From CAZJFH01 sp964545205 (lineage in GTDB: Bacteria > Pseudomonadota > Alphaproteobacteria > Rhodospirillales > Magnetospirillaceae): DNA of 64,000 nucleotides. The translations under genes and the position numbers were made by a program. The notes beneath the pieces were generated by a model, which saw only the letters and a list, made by a program, of their open reading frames with translations, was not told where the DNA came from and did not search any database. The stretch lies in NCBI GenBank assembly GCA_964545205.1, contig CAZJFH010000008.1:29214-93213 (forward strand), given 5' to 3'. Positions 44,506 to 53,476 of this stretch are shown here, one piece after another (the stretch's first letter is position 1; each line of letters opens with the position of its first letter).

Positions 44506-46515
44506 ATGAAGCTGGCGGCGATGCCACTCTCGGCGCTGCTGCGCTTGCTATGTGCCGTCATGCTGGCCTCGGCCATCGTGCAGACGTGGCCTGCCAAGGC
44601 CGCCGGCGCAGAGCCACCAAGCCTCGTTTTGACGGGCACCGCCAACAGCCATCCCTTGAGCGGGCATCTTGCGCGCCTGGAAGATCCGAGCGGCCGGCGC
44701 AGCTTCGAGGACATCCGCGGTGACCGCCGTTTCGTGGCGCGGCCGGCGGCGGCGGCCGAACGCAACTATACCAGCGGGGCGGTGTGGTACCGGTTCAAAG
44801 TGGTTCGTGGCCACGATGCGCCCGAGGACTGGATCCTGGCCATCGGCGAACCATTCATCGACGATATCCAGGTCTATGCCGAGTCCGCCGGGCGCGGACT
44901 GCAGAGCTTCGCGCTCGGCCGCAACGTTCCGGTCGCGTCGCTGCCGCTGGCGGCGCGCCGGCACGTCCTGCGCCTGCAGTTTCCGTTCGACGAGCCGACG
45001 CAGCTTTACGTACGCCTGGCGTCGCATGACGAGATCCAGTTCGACGCCTCGTTATGGCAGGCCGACACGCTGATGTTCGAGGAGATCAGGACGGCGACGC
45101 TAATCGGGATGTTCCTGTCCGTCCTGCTGATCATCGCGGCGATGTACGTCCTGTTCGGAATCGGCCTGCGCGATTCGCCGATGGTCGCTTATGCCGCCTA
45201 TGTCGGCAGCTACGTGCTGTTCGGGGTTTCTCACACCGGGCTGGCGACGATCCTGTTCCCCGGCGCATCCAGTTCGGTGCTGAACGTCATCACCGGGGTG
45301 GGCGTGCTCGGCAACCTTGCCGCCCTCGTGTTCATGTGGGACCGAGTGCTGCGGCTGCGGACCACCTTCCCGCGCCTGCACAAGGCCTATATGGCGGGTT
45401 GCGCGGCGGCCCTGGCCTGCATCGTGACGGCCCCGACCTCGTTGTTCATCCACTTGGTACGCCCAAGCTTCCTCGCGACCCTGCTGGCCACCCTGGTCAG
45501 CCTCGCCCTGGCGATCGTCGTGCTGCGGCGGGAGCGCGAAAACAAGCTGGTCCGCTCCTATGCCATAGCGTTCCTGCCGTTCCTGGTCTTCGCGGGTCTT
45601 CATGCGGCGGAAGCGCTGTTCCCGTCGATGCTGGACATCATTCGCGTGCGGCAGATCGGGACCGCGGCGATGCTGGCGCACATCGCCATTCTCAGCCTCG
45701 CGCTCGCGGGCCGCATCCGGCGCATGCAGCGCGATCGGTTGCGCAGCCGCGAATTGGCCGCCGCCTTCGCGAAGACGGAACTCGCCCTAGCGGGCGAGCA
45801 GGCGGCGCGCTTGCGGCTGCAAGCCTTCATCGACATGGCGACGCACGAATTCAAGACACCACTGGCGGTGATCGACGGCGCCGCGCAGGTTCTAGGCCTG
45901 ACAGCCGCTTCCGGTCGGCCGGACGTCGCCGCCCGCATCGAGACGATCCGCCGCTCGGTGCGCAGGCTGGTCCGGTTGGTCGAGACCTGCCTGGCCGGCG
46001 AGCGCGTCGAGAAATCGCATGCGACCCTGGCTCCGGTCGCCGCGGAGCGCGTGCTGGCCGATACGGCCGAACGCAACGATGATCCCGGTCGAGCGCCTCT
46101 CCTCGTCCACTCCACCGATCCGGTCGCCCTTTGCGAGGCCGATACCGAATTGCTCGGCGTCGCGCTCGACGCCATGATCGACAACGCGCGTCGCTACGGG
46201 CCCGAGAATGCGCCGGTCGAGCTCTTCGCCGTCTCGGAGGGGGACTGGGTCACGTTCTCGGTCGCTGATCGCGGCCCGGGAGTGGAGGCCGCGGAAGCGG
46301 TCAGGATATTCGACAAGTACTACCGGGGCGTGGCCCACAGTGCGGCCCCCGGAACCGGGATCGGCCTGCACCTGGTCAGGATCATTGCCGGCCTGCATGG
46401 CGGCCATGCCTTCCACAAGCAGCGGCAAGGCGGCGGATCGATTTTCGCCATTTCGGTACCGCTGGCACGGGCGGGGGCGGAGGAGCGAGTGGGCTTGGTG
46501 ACGGGGAAGGCATGA
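44506..46515 (+). CDS. 7TM-DISM sensor histidine kinase
   Basis: A 669-residue kinase. After a signal sequence (~1-35), a periplasmic 7TMR-DISM extracellular-2-like beta domain spans ~45-195 (AVWYRFKVV..., LYVRLASHDEIQFDASLW). Seven membrane helices follow (~200-425), then a coiled coil. The HisKA H-box is FIDMATHEFKTPLAVIDGA. The HATPase has N (DAMIDNARRYG), G1 (VADRGPGVEAAE) and G2 (GTGIGLHLV) motifs. The ATG at 44506 follows a G-rich ribosome site. It overlaps the next gene by four bases. Confidence 0.9.
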   Translation: MKLAAMPLSALLRLLCAVMLASAIVQTWPAKAAGAEPPSLVLTGTANSHPLSGHLARLEDPSGRRSFEDIRGDRRFVARPAAAAERNYTSGAVWYRFKVVRGHDAPEDWILAIGEPFIDDIQVYAESAGRGLQSFALGRNVPVASLPLAARRHVLRLQFPFDEPTQLYVRLASHDEIQFDASLWQADTLMFEEIRTATLIGMFLSVLLIIAAMYVLFGIGLRDSPMVAYAAYVGSYVLFGVSHTGLATILFPGASSSVLNVITGVGVLGNLAALVFMWDRVLRLRTTFPRLHKAYMAGCAAALACIVTAPTSLFIHLVRPSFLATLLATLVSLALAIVVLRRERENKLVRSYAIAFLPFLVFAGLHAAEALFPSMLDIIRVRQIGTAAMLAHIAILSLALAGRIRRMQRDRLRSRELAAAFAKTELALAGEQAARLRLQAFIDMATHEFKTPLAVIDGAAQVLGLTAASGRPDVAARIETIRRSVRRLVRLVETCLAGERVEKSHATLAPVAAERVLADTAERNDDPGRAPLLVHSTDPVALCEADTELLGVALDAMIDNARRYGPENAPVELFAVSEGDWVTFSVADRGPGVEAAEAVRIFDKYYRGVAHSAAPGTGIGLHLVRIIAGLHGGHAFHKQRQGGGSIFAISVPLARAGAEERVGLVTGKA

Positions 46516-47210
46516 GCGAGCTTCGTGTTGTCGTGGTCGAGGACGAGGAGGATCTGCGGGCCCAGGTGGTGGACTACCTGGAGCTGTCCGGGTTCACCGT
46601 CGTCGGACTTGGCAGCGCCGCCGAACTGTATCGACACCTGGCAGTCGAACCCTGCGACATCATCGTGCTCGACCTGCGCCTGCCAGACGAGGACGGGCTT
46701 GCCATCGCACGCCATCTGCGTTGCCGGCACCACATCGGCATCATCATGATGACGGCCCGAGGCGCGACCGAACACCGGGTCCAGGGGTTCGAGGCTGGCG
46801 CCGACGTCTACATGCCGAAGCCGGTCGAGCTACGCGAGCTTGCGGCCGCGGCACGCAATCTGGGCCGCCGCGTAGCACCGGGTGGCACCCCGACGGCGCC
46901 TGCGAAGGCAACCGACTGGGCGTTCGACGAGCCCGGCTTTCAGATCGTCGCGCCAAACGGAGCGGCAGTTCCGCTGACAGCGACCGAGCTGTCGCTGATG
47001 CGCCTGCTGATCGGCGCGGCGGGAAGTGTCGTTCCGCGTGGCGCCTTGCTCGCCGCCATGGGCTACGACCCCGGCGACCCTGGAAACCGCAACCTGGACG
47101 CGGCCATTCGGCGACTCCGCGAGAAGACCAAGAGGGCCACGGGACAGCCTCTGCCCGTGCGTACGGTTCAATCGATCGGCTATGCCTTCGCTGTCCCGCG
47201 GAAGCAGTGA
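46512..47210 (+). CDS. OmpR/PhoB-family response regulator
   Basis: A 232-residue regulator. The receiver domain (1-120) has acid residues E10-D11, phospho-site D54 (IVLDLRLPDEDG) and Lys in VYMPKPVEL. A winged-helix DNA-binding domain spans ~135-228 (VPLTATELSLMRLLIG, DAAIRRLREKTKRA, VRTVQSIGYAFAV). Its ATG overlaps the kinase stop (ATGA). It probably binds the TTCGA boxes upstream. Confidence 0.92.
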   Translation: MSELRVVVVEDEEDLRAQVVDYLELSGFTVVGLGSAAELYRHLAVEPCDIIVLDLRLPDEDGLAIARHLRCRHHIGIIMMTARGATEHRVQGFEAGADVYMPKPVELRELAAAARNLGRRVAPGGTPTAPAKATDWAFDEPGFQIVAPNGAAVPLTATELSLMRLLIGAAGSVVPRGALLAAMGYDPGDPGNRNLDAAIRRLREKTKRATGQPLPVRTVQSIGYAFAVPRKQ

Positions 47211-47249
47211 CCAAGTTGCCCCTGCACCCGATCAGAGTATGTGAAAACG

Positions 47250-47282
47250 GGCCGACCCGGGAATGGGTGTTCCGGGTCGGCC
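47250..47282 (-). terminator. Minus-strand terminator after the Gln-rich ORF
   Basis: A perfect 11-bp stem (GGCCGACCCGG / CCGGGTCGGCC) with an 11-base loop is followed on the minus strand by CGTTTTC. It lies 10 bases after the stop at 47293, showing that the kinase transcript extends that far. Confidence 0.7.
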
Positions 47283-47292
47283 GGCCCAAGGC

Positions 47293-47496
47293 TTACCTGG
47301 TCTGCTGCTGCGGCTCCTGCTGGGGCGCCGGCTGCTCACCGCCGGGCCGCGCCTGCGGGGACTGCTGCTGATCGACCTGCGGCTGCTCCTGAGGGACGGC
47401 CGCCGACTGCGGCTGTCCCTGGCCCTGCGGGTCCTGCGCCGTCTGAAGCTGGTCGAGATCGATGTCTTGACCGGACAGCGCCTGCGGGGTCAGCAC
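47293..47496 (-). CDS. Small Gln/Pro-rich hypothetical protein (start uncertain)
   Basis: A reading frame downstream of the NtrY-like kinase with strongly biased sequence: LTPQALSGQDIDLDQLQTAQ, then PQEQPQVDQQQSPQ. The terminator close behind its stop supports translation. The only in-frame conventional start is GTG at 47496, without a good ribosome site, and the same frame stays protein-like upstream (QTQDALAQFNQQHG). The true start may be missed, or a frameshift may be present. No family recognised. Confidence 0.4.
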   Translation of the reverse strand: MLTPQALSGQDIDLDQLQTAQDPQGQGQPQSAAVPQEQPQVDQQQSPQARPGGEQPAPQQEPQQQTR

Positions 47497-47630
47497 GCCG
47501 CCTTCGCCGGCGCCGTGCTGCTGGTTGAACTGCGCCAGCGCGTCCTGGGTCTGGGGGCGAGAGGTTGGAAGACCGGCAGGCCATGGCGCAGCTTGCGCAG
47601 CTCCGGTGCCGATCTTCCGCCGACGGGCGG

Positions 47631-49487
47631 CTATTCGGAGATCGTCGGCAGCGATATCGTCACCGTCGTGCCGCGCTCCGACGACTGCACCGCGATGCGG
47701 CCGCCGTGCTGCTTGACGATGCGCTTGACGATGGCGAGGCCGAGGCCCGTGCCCTTGGCCTTGGTGGTGAAGAACGGCTCGAACATCCGTGCCTGGTCTT
47801 CGGCGGAGACGCCGGGTCCCTGATCCGAGACGGAGACGTCGAGGCCGGGCGCGCCGGCGCAGACGCCGGGCCGGGCGGCGATGGTGACCGTCCCGCCGGC
47901 CGGGCTGGCCTGGACGGCGTTCTCCAACAGATTCTGCAGCACCCGGATCATCTTGGCGCGATCGGCCAGCAGGTTCGGCAGCGATTCCATCGGCCACGCC
48001 GTCAACTGAACGTTCTTGGCCTCGATCTGCGGCAGCATCGACATCACCGCCATCTGCACGAGATCGCCGAGGAACACCCATTCGCGCTCCAGCCGGTCCG
48101 GCCGGGCGAAGATCAGAATGTCGTTGAGCACATGCTCCATATGCCCGACTTGGTCGAGCGCGATGGCGCAATGCCGGGCGGTCCGGTCGTCGGTGTCCTG
48201 GGCGCGGCGGTTCAGGATCTGCAAGTTCATCTTGACCGCCGACAGCGAGTTGCGCAGGTCGTGCGCGATCATGCTCGCCATGCGGCCCATCGCCGCCATC
48301 TCCTCGCTCTTGGCGGCGGCGCGCAGGGCGTCCAGCATGCGCTCCAACGCCTTGGCCAGGATGCCGATCTCGGCCTGGGCCTGGACCGGCAGCGCCACCT
48401 CGCGCTCGCCGGCGGCGATGCGGTTGGCGGATGCGGTGATGTCGGCGATCGGCCGGGCGAAGCGGGCGGTGGCGACGCTCAGGGCCAGCGCCATCAGCAC
48501 GCCGACGGACACCGCCAGGCCAAGCAGAGTGGTGCGGAACGCGTCGGACTCGGTCTCGAGCGCGCCGAGCGACGCGGTGGCGCCGAGCACCAGGAAACGC
48601 TCGCCGGTCGGCCGCGAGTCGTCGGGCACCGGAATGCGGTCGAGCACGATCGCCTCCTGCCGCTCTGGCAGGTACTGCCGCAGCGGCTCGTGCTGCGCCA
48701 GCCACCGCGTCCAGGCGAAGCGCGTGAGATAGTCGTCGCCGATTCGGATCGGCTGCCCGAACTCGAAGCCGAAGGTCTTGGCGGCGTCGCGATGGCGCAG
48801 ATAATCGCCGGACTCGTTGGTGATAAAGTAGGAGATGTCGCGGGACTGCGTGAACTCGCCGACGAAATCCGAAAAGTCGATGTTGACCAGAACAGCGGCC
48901 ACCGCGCGGCCGGCGCCGTCGAACACCGGCGTGCCGACCCGCAAGACCGGCTGATGCGGCTCGGCGATGACGCCGCGCTCGCGGTTGAGGTCGACCTGCG
49001 AAATGTAGATCTGCCCCGGCAGCAGGCGTGCGACCTCGTGCAGATAGTAGCGGTCGCCCTTGGGCTGCAGCTCGTGCGGCGGGACCACCTGCGGCTCGTC
49101 GTCGACCCGGTTGATGCGCACCAGCTCCATGCCGGCCGCCTCCAGGCTGACCAGCCGGACCTGGGTGTAGGCCGGCCGCTGGCGCATCACCGTCGAGAAC
49201 AGGCGGATGAGCCGGGTCTTCTGCTCGGCGGTGCGGATATCGGCCGCGCTGCCCTCCAGCACTTCGGCGACGGTATCCGTGGCGGCCAGGAACAGCACGT
49301 CGCCCTTGAGCAGGTCGATGCTGTTCTGCAATAGCCGCGCCTCGCGCGAGACGCCATCGGACAGGCGTTCGAGCGAAAGGTCGCGCAGGGTCTGGTTGGC
49401 CTGGCCGACGACCAGCACCGTCAGCCCGGACAGCGCCAAGGCCGAGATCAGCAGCGTAATTGCGAAGATGCGTTTGGCGAGGCTCAT
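47631..49487 (-). CDS. Sensor histidine kinase with periplasmic Cache-like domain
   Basis: A 618-residue inner-membrane kinase. TM1 is ~residues 8-28; a large periplasmic double-Cache-like sensor covers ~30-330 (QTRLIRLFSTVMRQRPAYTQ, VGTPVFDGAGRAVAAVLVNI); TM2 is ~335-355; HAMP is ~356-410. The HisKA H-box is MIAHDLRNSLSAVKMNL; HATPase motifs are LENAVQASPAGG, VSDQGPGVSAED and GTGLGLAIVKR. It is divergent from the NtrC-type activator gene, its likely partner, with 98 bases between the starts. Confidence 0.9.
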   Translation of the reverse strand: MSLAKRIFAITLLISALALSGLTVLVVGQANQTLRDLSLERLSDGVSREARLLQNSIDLLKGDVLFLAATDTVAEVLEGSAADIRTAEQKTRLIRLFSTVMRQRPAYTQVRLVSLEAAGMELVRINRVDDEPQVVPPHELQPKGDRYYLHEVARLLPGQIYISQVDLNRERGVIAEPHQPVLRVGTPVFDGAGRAVAAVLVNIDFSDFVGEFTQSRDISYFITNESGDYLRHRDAAKTFGFEFGQPIRIGDDYLTRFAWTRWLAQHEPLRQYLPERQEAIVLDRIPVPDDSRPTGERFLVLGATASLGALETESDAFRTTLLGLAVSVGVLMALALSVATARFARPIADITASANRIAAGEREVALPVQAQAEIGILAKALERMLDALRAAAKSEEMAAMGRMASMIAHDLRNSLSAVKMNLQILNRRAQDTDDRTARHCAIALDQVGHMEHVLNDILIFARPDRLEREWVFLGDLVQMAVMSMLPQIEAKNVQLTAWPMESLPNLLADRAKMIRVLQNLLENAVQASPAGGTVTIAARPGVCAGAPGLDVSVSDQGPGVSAEDQARMFEPFFTTKAKGTGLGLAIVKRIVKQHGGRIAVQSSERGTTVTISLPTISE

Positions 49488-49585
49488 CGCGGCTCATCGT
49501 CCGGCGAGGCGCGATTGCCTTGCGGGGCTAGGGAGAAAGGCGCACATAGACGCGGCCCAGCGGTGATATAGAATTCCTTCTCGCC

Positions 49586-50950
49586 ATGTCCACCATCCTG
49601 ATCATCGACGACGAACGCGCGATCCGCGACACGCTGGATCTGCATTTCCGCGACCGCGGCTTCGACATCCGCCTGGCGGCCACCGCCGACGAGGCGCTCG
49701 CCGACGCGCTGGACCGCGAGGTCGACCTGGTGGTCTCGGACATCCGCATGCCGGGCCGCGATGGGCTGTCTTTGCTGCAAGAAGTCGTCGAGAAGCGGCC
49801 GGGGCTGCCGGTCATCATCATGACCGCCTATCACGACCTCGACAATACGATCGCGGCGATGCAGGGCGGGGCCGTCGACTACATCCCCAAGCCGATCGAT
49901 ATCGAGAAGCTGGACGCCGCCGTCGACGCCGCCCTGCGGCGGACCACGGGCGACGGCTCGGCGATGACGGTGGGCGTCGCGGCGCCGAGCGCCACCGTCG
50001 TCGGCCGCTCGGCGGCGATGGGCGAGGTGTTCAAGAGCATCGGCCTGGTCGCGCAGAGCCGCGCCACCGTGCTGATCCTCGGCGAGTCCGGCACCGGCAA
50101 GGAGGTGATCGCCCGCGCCGTGCACACGGCCAGCCCGGATCGCGACAAGCCGTTCATCGCCATCAACTGCGCGGCCCTGGTCGAGACGCTGCTGGAGAGC
50201 GAGCTGTTCGGGCACGAGCGCGGCGCTTTCACGGGCGCCTATTCCGCCCACGTCGGCAAGGTCGAGATGGTCGGCGACGGCACGCTGTTCCTCGACGAGA
50301 TCGCCGAGCTCAGCCCGCCGATGCAGGGCAAGCTGCTGCGCGTGCTCGAGGCGCGCGAGTACAGCCCGGTGGGCAGCACCGCGGTCAAGAAGAGCAACGC
50401 CCGTTTCATCGCCGCCACCAACGTCGACCTCGCCGAGCGGGTCGCGAAGGGCGAGTTCCGCGAGGACCTCTACTACCGGCTCAACGTCGTCACCATGAAG
50501 GTGCCGCCGCTGCGCAAGCGGCCCGAGGACATCCCGCAGCTCGTCGACCATCTGCTGCGGCGGATCAACCGCGACCTGTGCAAGAACGTCCGCCAGGTCG
50601 CGGGCGAGCTGATGGAAAAGCTGACCGCCTATTCCTGGCCGGGCAACGTGCGCCAGCTCGAGAACGTGCTGATGCGGGCGGCGGTGATGGCGCGCGGCGA
50701 CACGCTGACCTCGGCCGGGCTGCCGGCGGAACTGGTCGGCGACATGACGGCGGCACCCGACGCCGCCGCAGGCGGCATCCAGGTGGACGGGCCCTACTGT
50801 TCGCTGCGCGATCTCGAACGCGCCCATATCGAGAAGGTCCTCGCCGCCACCGGCTGGCACAAGGGCCGCGCCTGCGACATCCTCGGCATCTCGCGCCCGA
50901 CCCTGGAACGCAAGATCAAGGATTTCGGCCTCAAGGCCGAGCGCGATTGA
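49586..50950 (+). CDS. NtrC-family sigma-54-dependent response regulator
   Basis: A 454-residue enhancer-binding activator. The receiver domain (1-120) has phospho-site D52 (VVSDIRMPG). The AAA+ domain (~140-380) has Walker A GESGTGKE, the sigma-54-contact loop GAFTGA, Walker B TLFLDEIAEL and the R-finger region. The Fis-type helix-turn-helix lies at the C-terminus (GRACDILGISRPTLERKIKD). Its stop overlaps the first of three inverted repeats, and a sigma-54 promoter for the reductase operon follows, making its target unusually clear. Confidence 0.94.
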   Translation: MSTILIIDDERAIRDTLDLHFRDRGFDIRLAATADEALADALDREVDLVVSDIRMPGRDGLSLLQEVVEKRPGLPVIIMTAYHDLDNTIAAMQGGAVDYIPKPIDIEKLDAAVDAALRRTTGDGSAMTVGVAAPSATVVGRSAAMGEVFKSIGLVAQSRATVLILGESGTGKEVIARAVHTASPDRDKPFIAINCAALVETLLESELFGHERGAFTGAYSAHVGKVEMVGDGTLFLDEIAELSPPMQGKLLRVLEAREYSPVGSTAVKKSNARFIAATNVDLAERVAKGEFREDLYYRLNVVTMKVPPLRKRPEDIPQLVDHLLRRINRDLCKNVRQVAGELMEKLTAYSWPGNVRQLENVLMRAAVMARGDTLTSAGLPAELVGDMTAAPDAAAGGIQVDGPYCSLRDLERAHIEKVLAATGWHKGRACDILGISRPTLERKIKDFGLKAERD

Positions 50951-50994
50951 ACGAAACGTTCAACTGCCGAACGTTTCGTTCAAACGTTTCGTTT
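50947..50994. promoter_or_regulatory. Three upstream activator sites (AACG-3-CGTT)
   Basis: Three inverted repeats with the same core: TTGAACG-aaa-CGTTCAA (50947-50963), GAACG-ttt-CGTTC (50969-50981) and AAACG-ttt-CGTTT (50982-50994). They lie about 135-185 bases upstream of the sigma-54 promoter, the usual enhancer distance. They are the likely binding sites of the NtrC-type regulator encoded next door. Confidence 0.72.
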
Positions 50995-51129
50995 TGATTT
51001 GCATCAAGAATCTCCCTGCGGCCGGCTCGGATAATCGACGCAAACCACTCTACCCCCTCCGATATTTCAGTGCCGATACAGCATTGTAGATGCGGCGCAG
51101 CCTCGGTCGATTAGCCGCACATATTACTT

Positions 51130-51145
51130 TGGCACAGGCCTTGCG
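51130..51145 (+). promoter_or_regulatory. Sigma-54 (-24/-12) promoter of the reductase operon
   Basis: TGGCAC-AGGCC-TTGCG matches the sigma-54 consensus TGGCAC-N5-TTGC fully, with invariant GG and GC at the right spacing. Transcription would start near 51155, about 57 bases before the first peroxidase ATG. Confidence 0.85.
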
Positions 51146-51211
51146 CTTGTGGTGGGTACGCCGAACGGCATAGCCGTGGCGCCAATACCCACCCCAAGAG
51201 AGCGAGGGGCC

Positions 51212-52336
51212 ATGACCAAAACTCACGTGCGTCGGACAGGGGGAAGCCGCATCGCCGGGCTGCGCAGGGTTGCGCTGGCTACGGTGGCTGCCGCCGCACT
51301 CGCGTCCGCCGGCGTCGCCGCGGCGAAGGACCAGCCGATGCTGGCGCCGCTGCCCGACGCCCCGAAATTCGACGAGGCCAAGGCCAAGATCGGCCAGATG
51401 CTGTTCTTCGACACCCGGCTGTCGGGCGATACCAGCCTGAGCTGCGCCAGCTGTCACGACCCGGCCAAGGGCTGGGGCGACCTCCAGGCGCTGTCGGCCG
51501 GCTACACCGGCGTCCAGTATTTCCGCAATTCGCCCGGCCTGTTCAACGTCGCCAGCAAGAAGTACCTGCTGTGGGACGGCCGCCTCGACGGCTCCGATCT
51601 CGGCACCATGGTCCGCGACATGCTGACGGAGGCGCACACCATGAACATGGACTCGCGCCTGGCCCAGGAGCGCCTCAAGCAGGTGCCGGAGTACGCCGAG
51701 GCCATCGCCGCCGCCTACAAGAATGACCCCTACGGCGGCATCATCTACGGCGCCATCGGCGAGTTCCTCAAGACCATCCGCACCAAGGATGCGCCGCTGG
51801 ACAAGTTCCTGCGCGGCGACCAGGCGGCGCTGTCGGCCGAGCAGGTCAAGGGCAAGGCGCTGTTCGAGGGCAAGGCCGGCTGCGTCTCCTGCCACAACGG
51901 CCCGATGCTGTCGGACGGCAAGCAGCACGCCCTGGGCGTGCCGGAGCATGCCGAGATCACCGGCAACCCCGAGCGCCATATTTCGATGCTGCGGCACTTC
52001 TCGACCATGGGCACGCCGAATTTCATGAACCTGCGCGAGGACGTCGGCCAGTACGTGGTGACGAAGGACAAGGCCGACTGGGGCAAGTTCTCGACCCCGT
52101 CGCTGTGGGACGTCGGCCAGACCGCGCCGTACATGCACAACGGCGTCCTCGCCAGCCTGGAGCAGGTCGTCGACTTCTACGACCGCGGCACCAAGGCCAC
52201 CAAGCCGCTGAAACTGACCGCCGACGAGAAGAAGGCGCTGCTCGCCTTCCTCCAGAGCATGACCGGCGCCAAGCCGGCCGTCGCCGCGCCGGCCACCCAG
52301 CTCGACTACCAAGTGCGCCCCTTGGGCAAGAACTGA
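51212..52336 (+). CDS. Di-haem cytochrome c peroxidase, IdrP-type (first)
   Basis: A 374-residue periplasmic MauG/CcpA-family protein. The ATG at 51212 gives a signal sequence (residues ~16-38) with Arg-rich start. Haem sites are C78-A-S-C81-H82 and CVSCHNG near residue 230. Family segments such as MLFFDTRLSGDTSLSC and FSTPSLWDVGQTAPYMHNG are present. Such enzymes reduce hydrogen peroxide. In iodate reductase clusters two of them (IdrP1/P2) are thought to remove peroxide or oxidised iodine by-products. First gene after the sigma-54 promoter. Confidence 0.88.
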   Translation: MTKTHVRRTGGSRIAGLRRVALATVAAAALASAGVAAAKDQPMLAPLPDAPKFDEAKAKIGQMLFFDTRLSGDTSLSCASCHDPAKGWGDLQALSAGYTGVQYFRNSPGLFNVASKKYLLWDGRLDGSDLGTMVRDMLTEAHTMNMDSRLAQERLKQVPEYAEAIAAAYKNDPYGGIIYGAIGEFLKTIRTKDAPLDKFLRGDQAALSAEQVKGKALFEGKAGCVSCHNGPMLSDGKQHALGVPEHAEITGNPERHISMLRHFSTMGTPNFMNLREDVGQYVVTKDKADWGKFSTPSLWDVGQTAPYMHNGVLASLEQVVDFYDRGTKATKPLKLTADEKKALLAFLQSMTGAKPAVAAPATQLDYQVRPLGKN

Positions 52337-52352
52337 GGGGAGGGAAGGCATC

Positions 52353-53474
52353 ATGAAAAAAACGATCCTCACCGCCTGCATCGCCGCCTGCGCCGGCATG
52401 GCTTCGGCCGCGTTCGCCGCCGACGGCAAGTTCCCGCCGCTCGGTCCGCTGCCGCCGGTCAAGGCGCCGCCGGACAACCCGACGACTCCGGCCAAGGTCG
52501 AGCTCGGCAGGAAGCTGTTCTGGGACGGCCGGCTGTCCGGCAACGGCGCCATGCCCTGCGTCGCCTGCCACCAGCCGCAGCTCGGCTGGGAGACCAACGG
52601 CGCCATCTCGATGGGCTATCCCGGCACCATCCACTGGCGCAGCTCGCAGACCATCTACAACTCGGCCTACTACAACAAGCTGTTCTGGGACGGCACCTCG
52701 ACCAGCCTCGAGGCGCAGGCCAAGAGCGCGGCCGGCGGCTCGGTGGCCGGCAACGGCGACGACTCGATGATGGAGATGCGTCTCGCCTTCGTGCCCGAGT
52801 ATCGCAAGGCCTTCAAGGAGATCTTCGGCACCGAATACCCGATGATCAACGACGCCTACAGGGCGATCGCCGCGTTCCAGCGCACCATCATTTCCGATCC
52901 CAAGAAGGTGCCGTTCGACCGCTTCGCGTCGGGTGACGCCGCGGCGCTTTCCGATGCGGCCAAGCGCGGCAAGGACCTGTTCGAAGGCAAGGCCAACTGC
53001 ATCTCGTGCCACAACGGCCCGCTGGTCACCGACGAGCGCTTCTACCGGCTCGGCGTGCCGGACCCGCAGAGCTTCGCCGACGACCCGGTCCAGCAGATCA
53101 CCCACCGCTGGCAGGTCTACCAGAAGGGCGTCTCGGAGAAGGTCTATCGCAGTGCCGATACCGACCACGGCCTCTACTACGCCACCAAGCGGCCCGACGA
53201 CATGGGCAAGTTCCGCACCCCCAGCCTGCGCGAGCTGAAATACACCGCGCCCTACATGCACAACGGCGCCTTTGAGACCCTGGACGACGTCGTCGCCTTC
53301 TACAACGGCGGCGCCGGCAAGGGCTCCGGCCTGAAGCCGCTGAACCTCGGCGAAACAGAAGCCAAGGATCTGGTCGCGTTCCTCGAATCGCTCAGCATGG
53401 ACGAGCCGCTGATCGTCGAGGAGCCGAAGCTGCCCGAAACCAAGCCCCTGACCACCTCGGCCAAAGGAAAGTGA
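52353..53474 (+). CDS. Di-haem cytochrome c peroxidase, IdrP-type (second)
   Basis: A 373-residue paralogue of the preceding protein, 16 bases downstream. The signal peptide is residues 1-22 (ACIAACAGMASAAFA). Haem sites are C69-V-A-C72-H73 and CISCHNGPLV. The conserved FRTPSLRELKYTAPYMHNG segment is near residue 290. Divergence from the first copy suggests distinct roles or an ancient duplication. It overlaps the region just before the Rieske gene, so the genes are co-transcribed. Which of the two corresponds to IdrP1 cannot be judged by eye. Confidence 0.88.
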   Translation: MKKTILTACIAACAGMASAAFAADGKFPPLGPLPPVKAPPDNPTTPAKVELGRKLFWDGRLSGNGAMPCVACHQPQLGWETNGAISMGYPGTIHWRSSQTIYNSAYYNKLFWDGTSTSLEAQAKSAAGGSVAGNGDDSMMEMRLAFVPEYRKAFKEIFGTEYPMINDAYRAIAAFQRTIISDPKKVPFDRFASGDAAALSDAAKRGKDLFEGKANCISCHNGPLVTDERFYRLGVPDPQSFADDPVQQITHRWQVYQKGVSEKVYRSADTDHGLYYATKRPDDMGKFRTPSLRELKYTAPYMHNGAFETLDDVVAFYNGGAGKGSGLKPLNLGETEAKDLVAFLESLSMDEPLIVEEPKLPETKPLTTSAKGK

Positions 53475-53476
53475 CC

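Noticed and set aside
47293..49497. 734-codon minus-strand frame overlapping the Cache-type kinase
   Set aside because: The part over the kinase is an Arg-rich frame shadow. Only its last ~70-100 codons, beyond the kinase stop, look protein-like and are listed separately.
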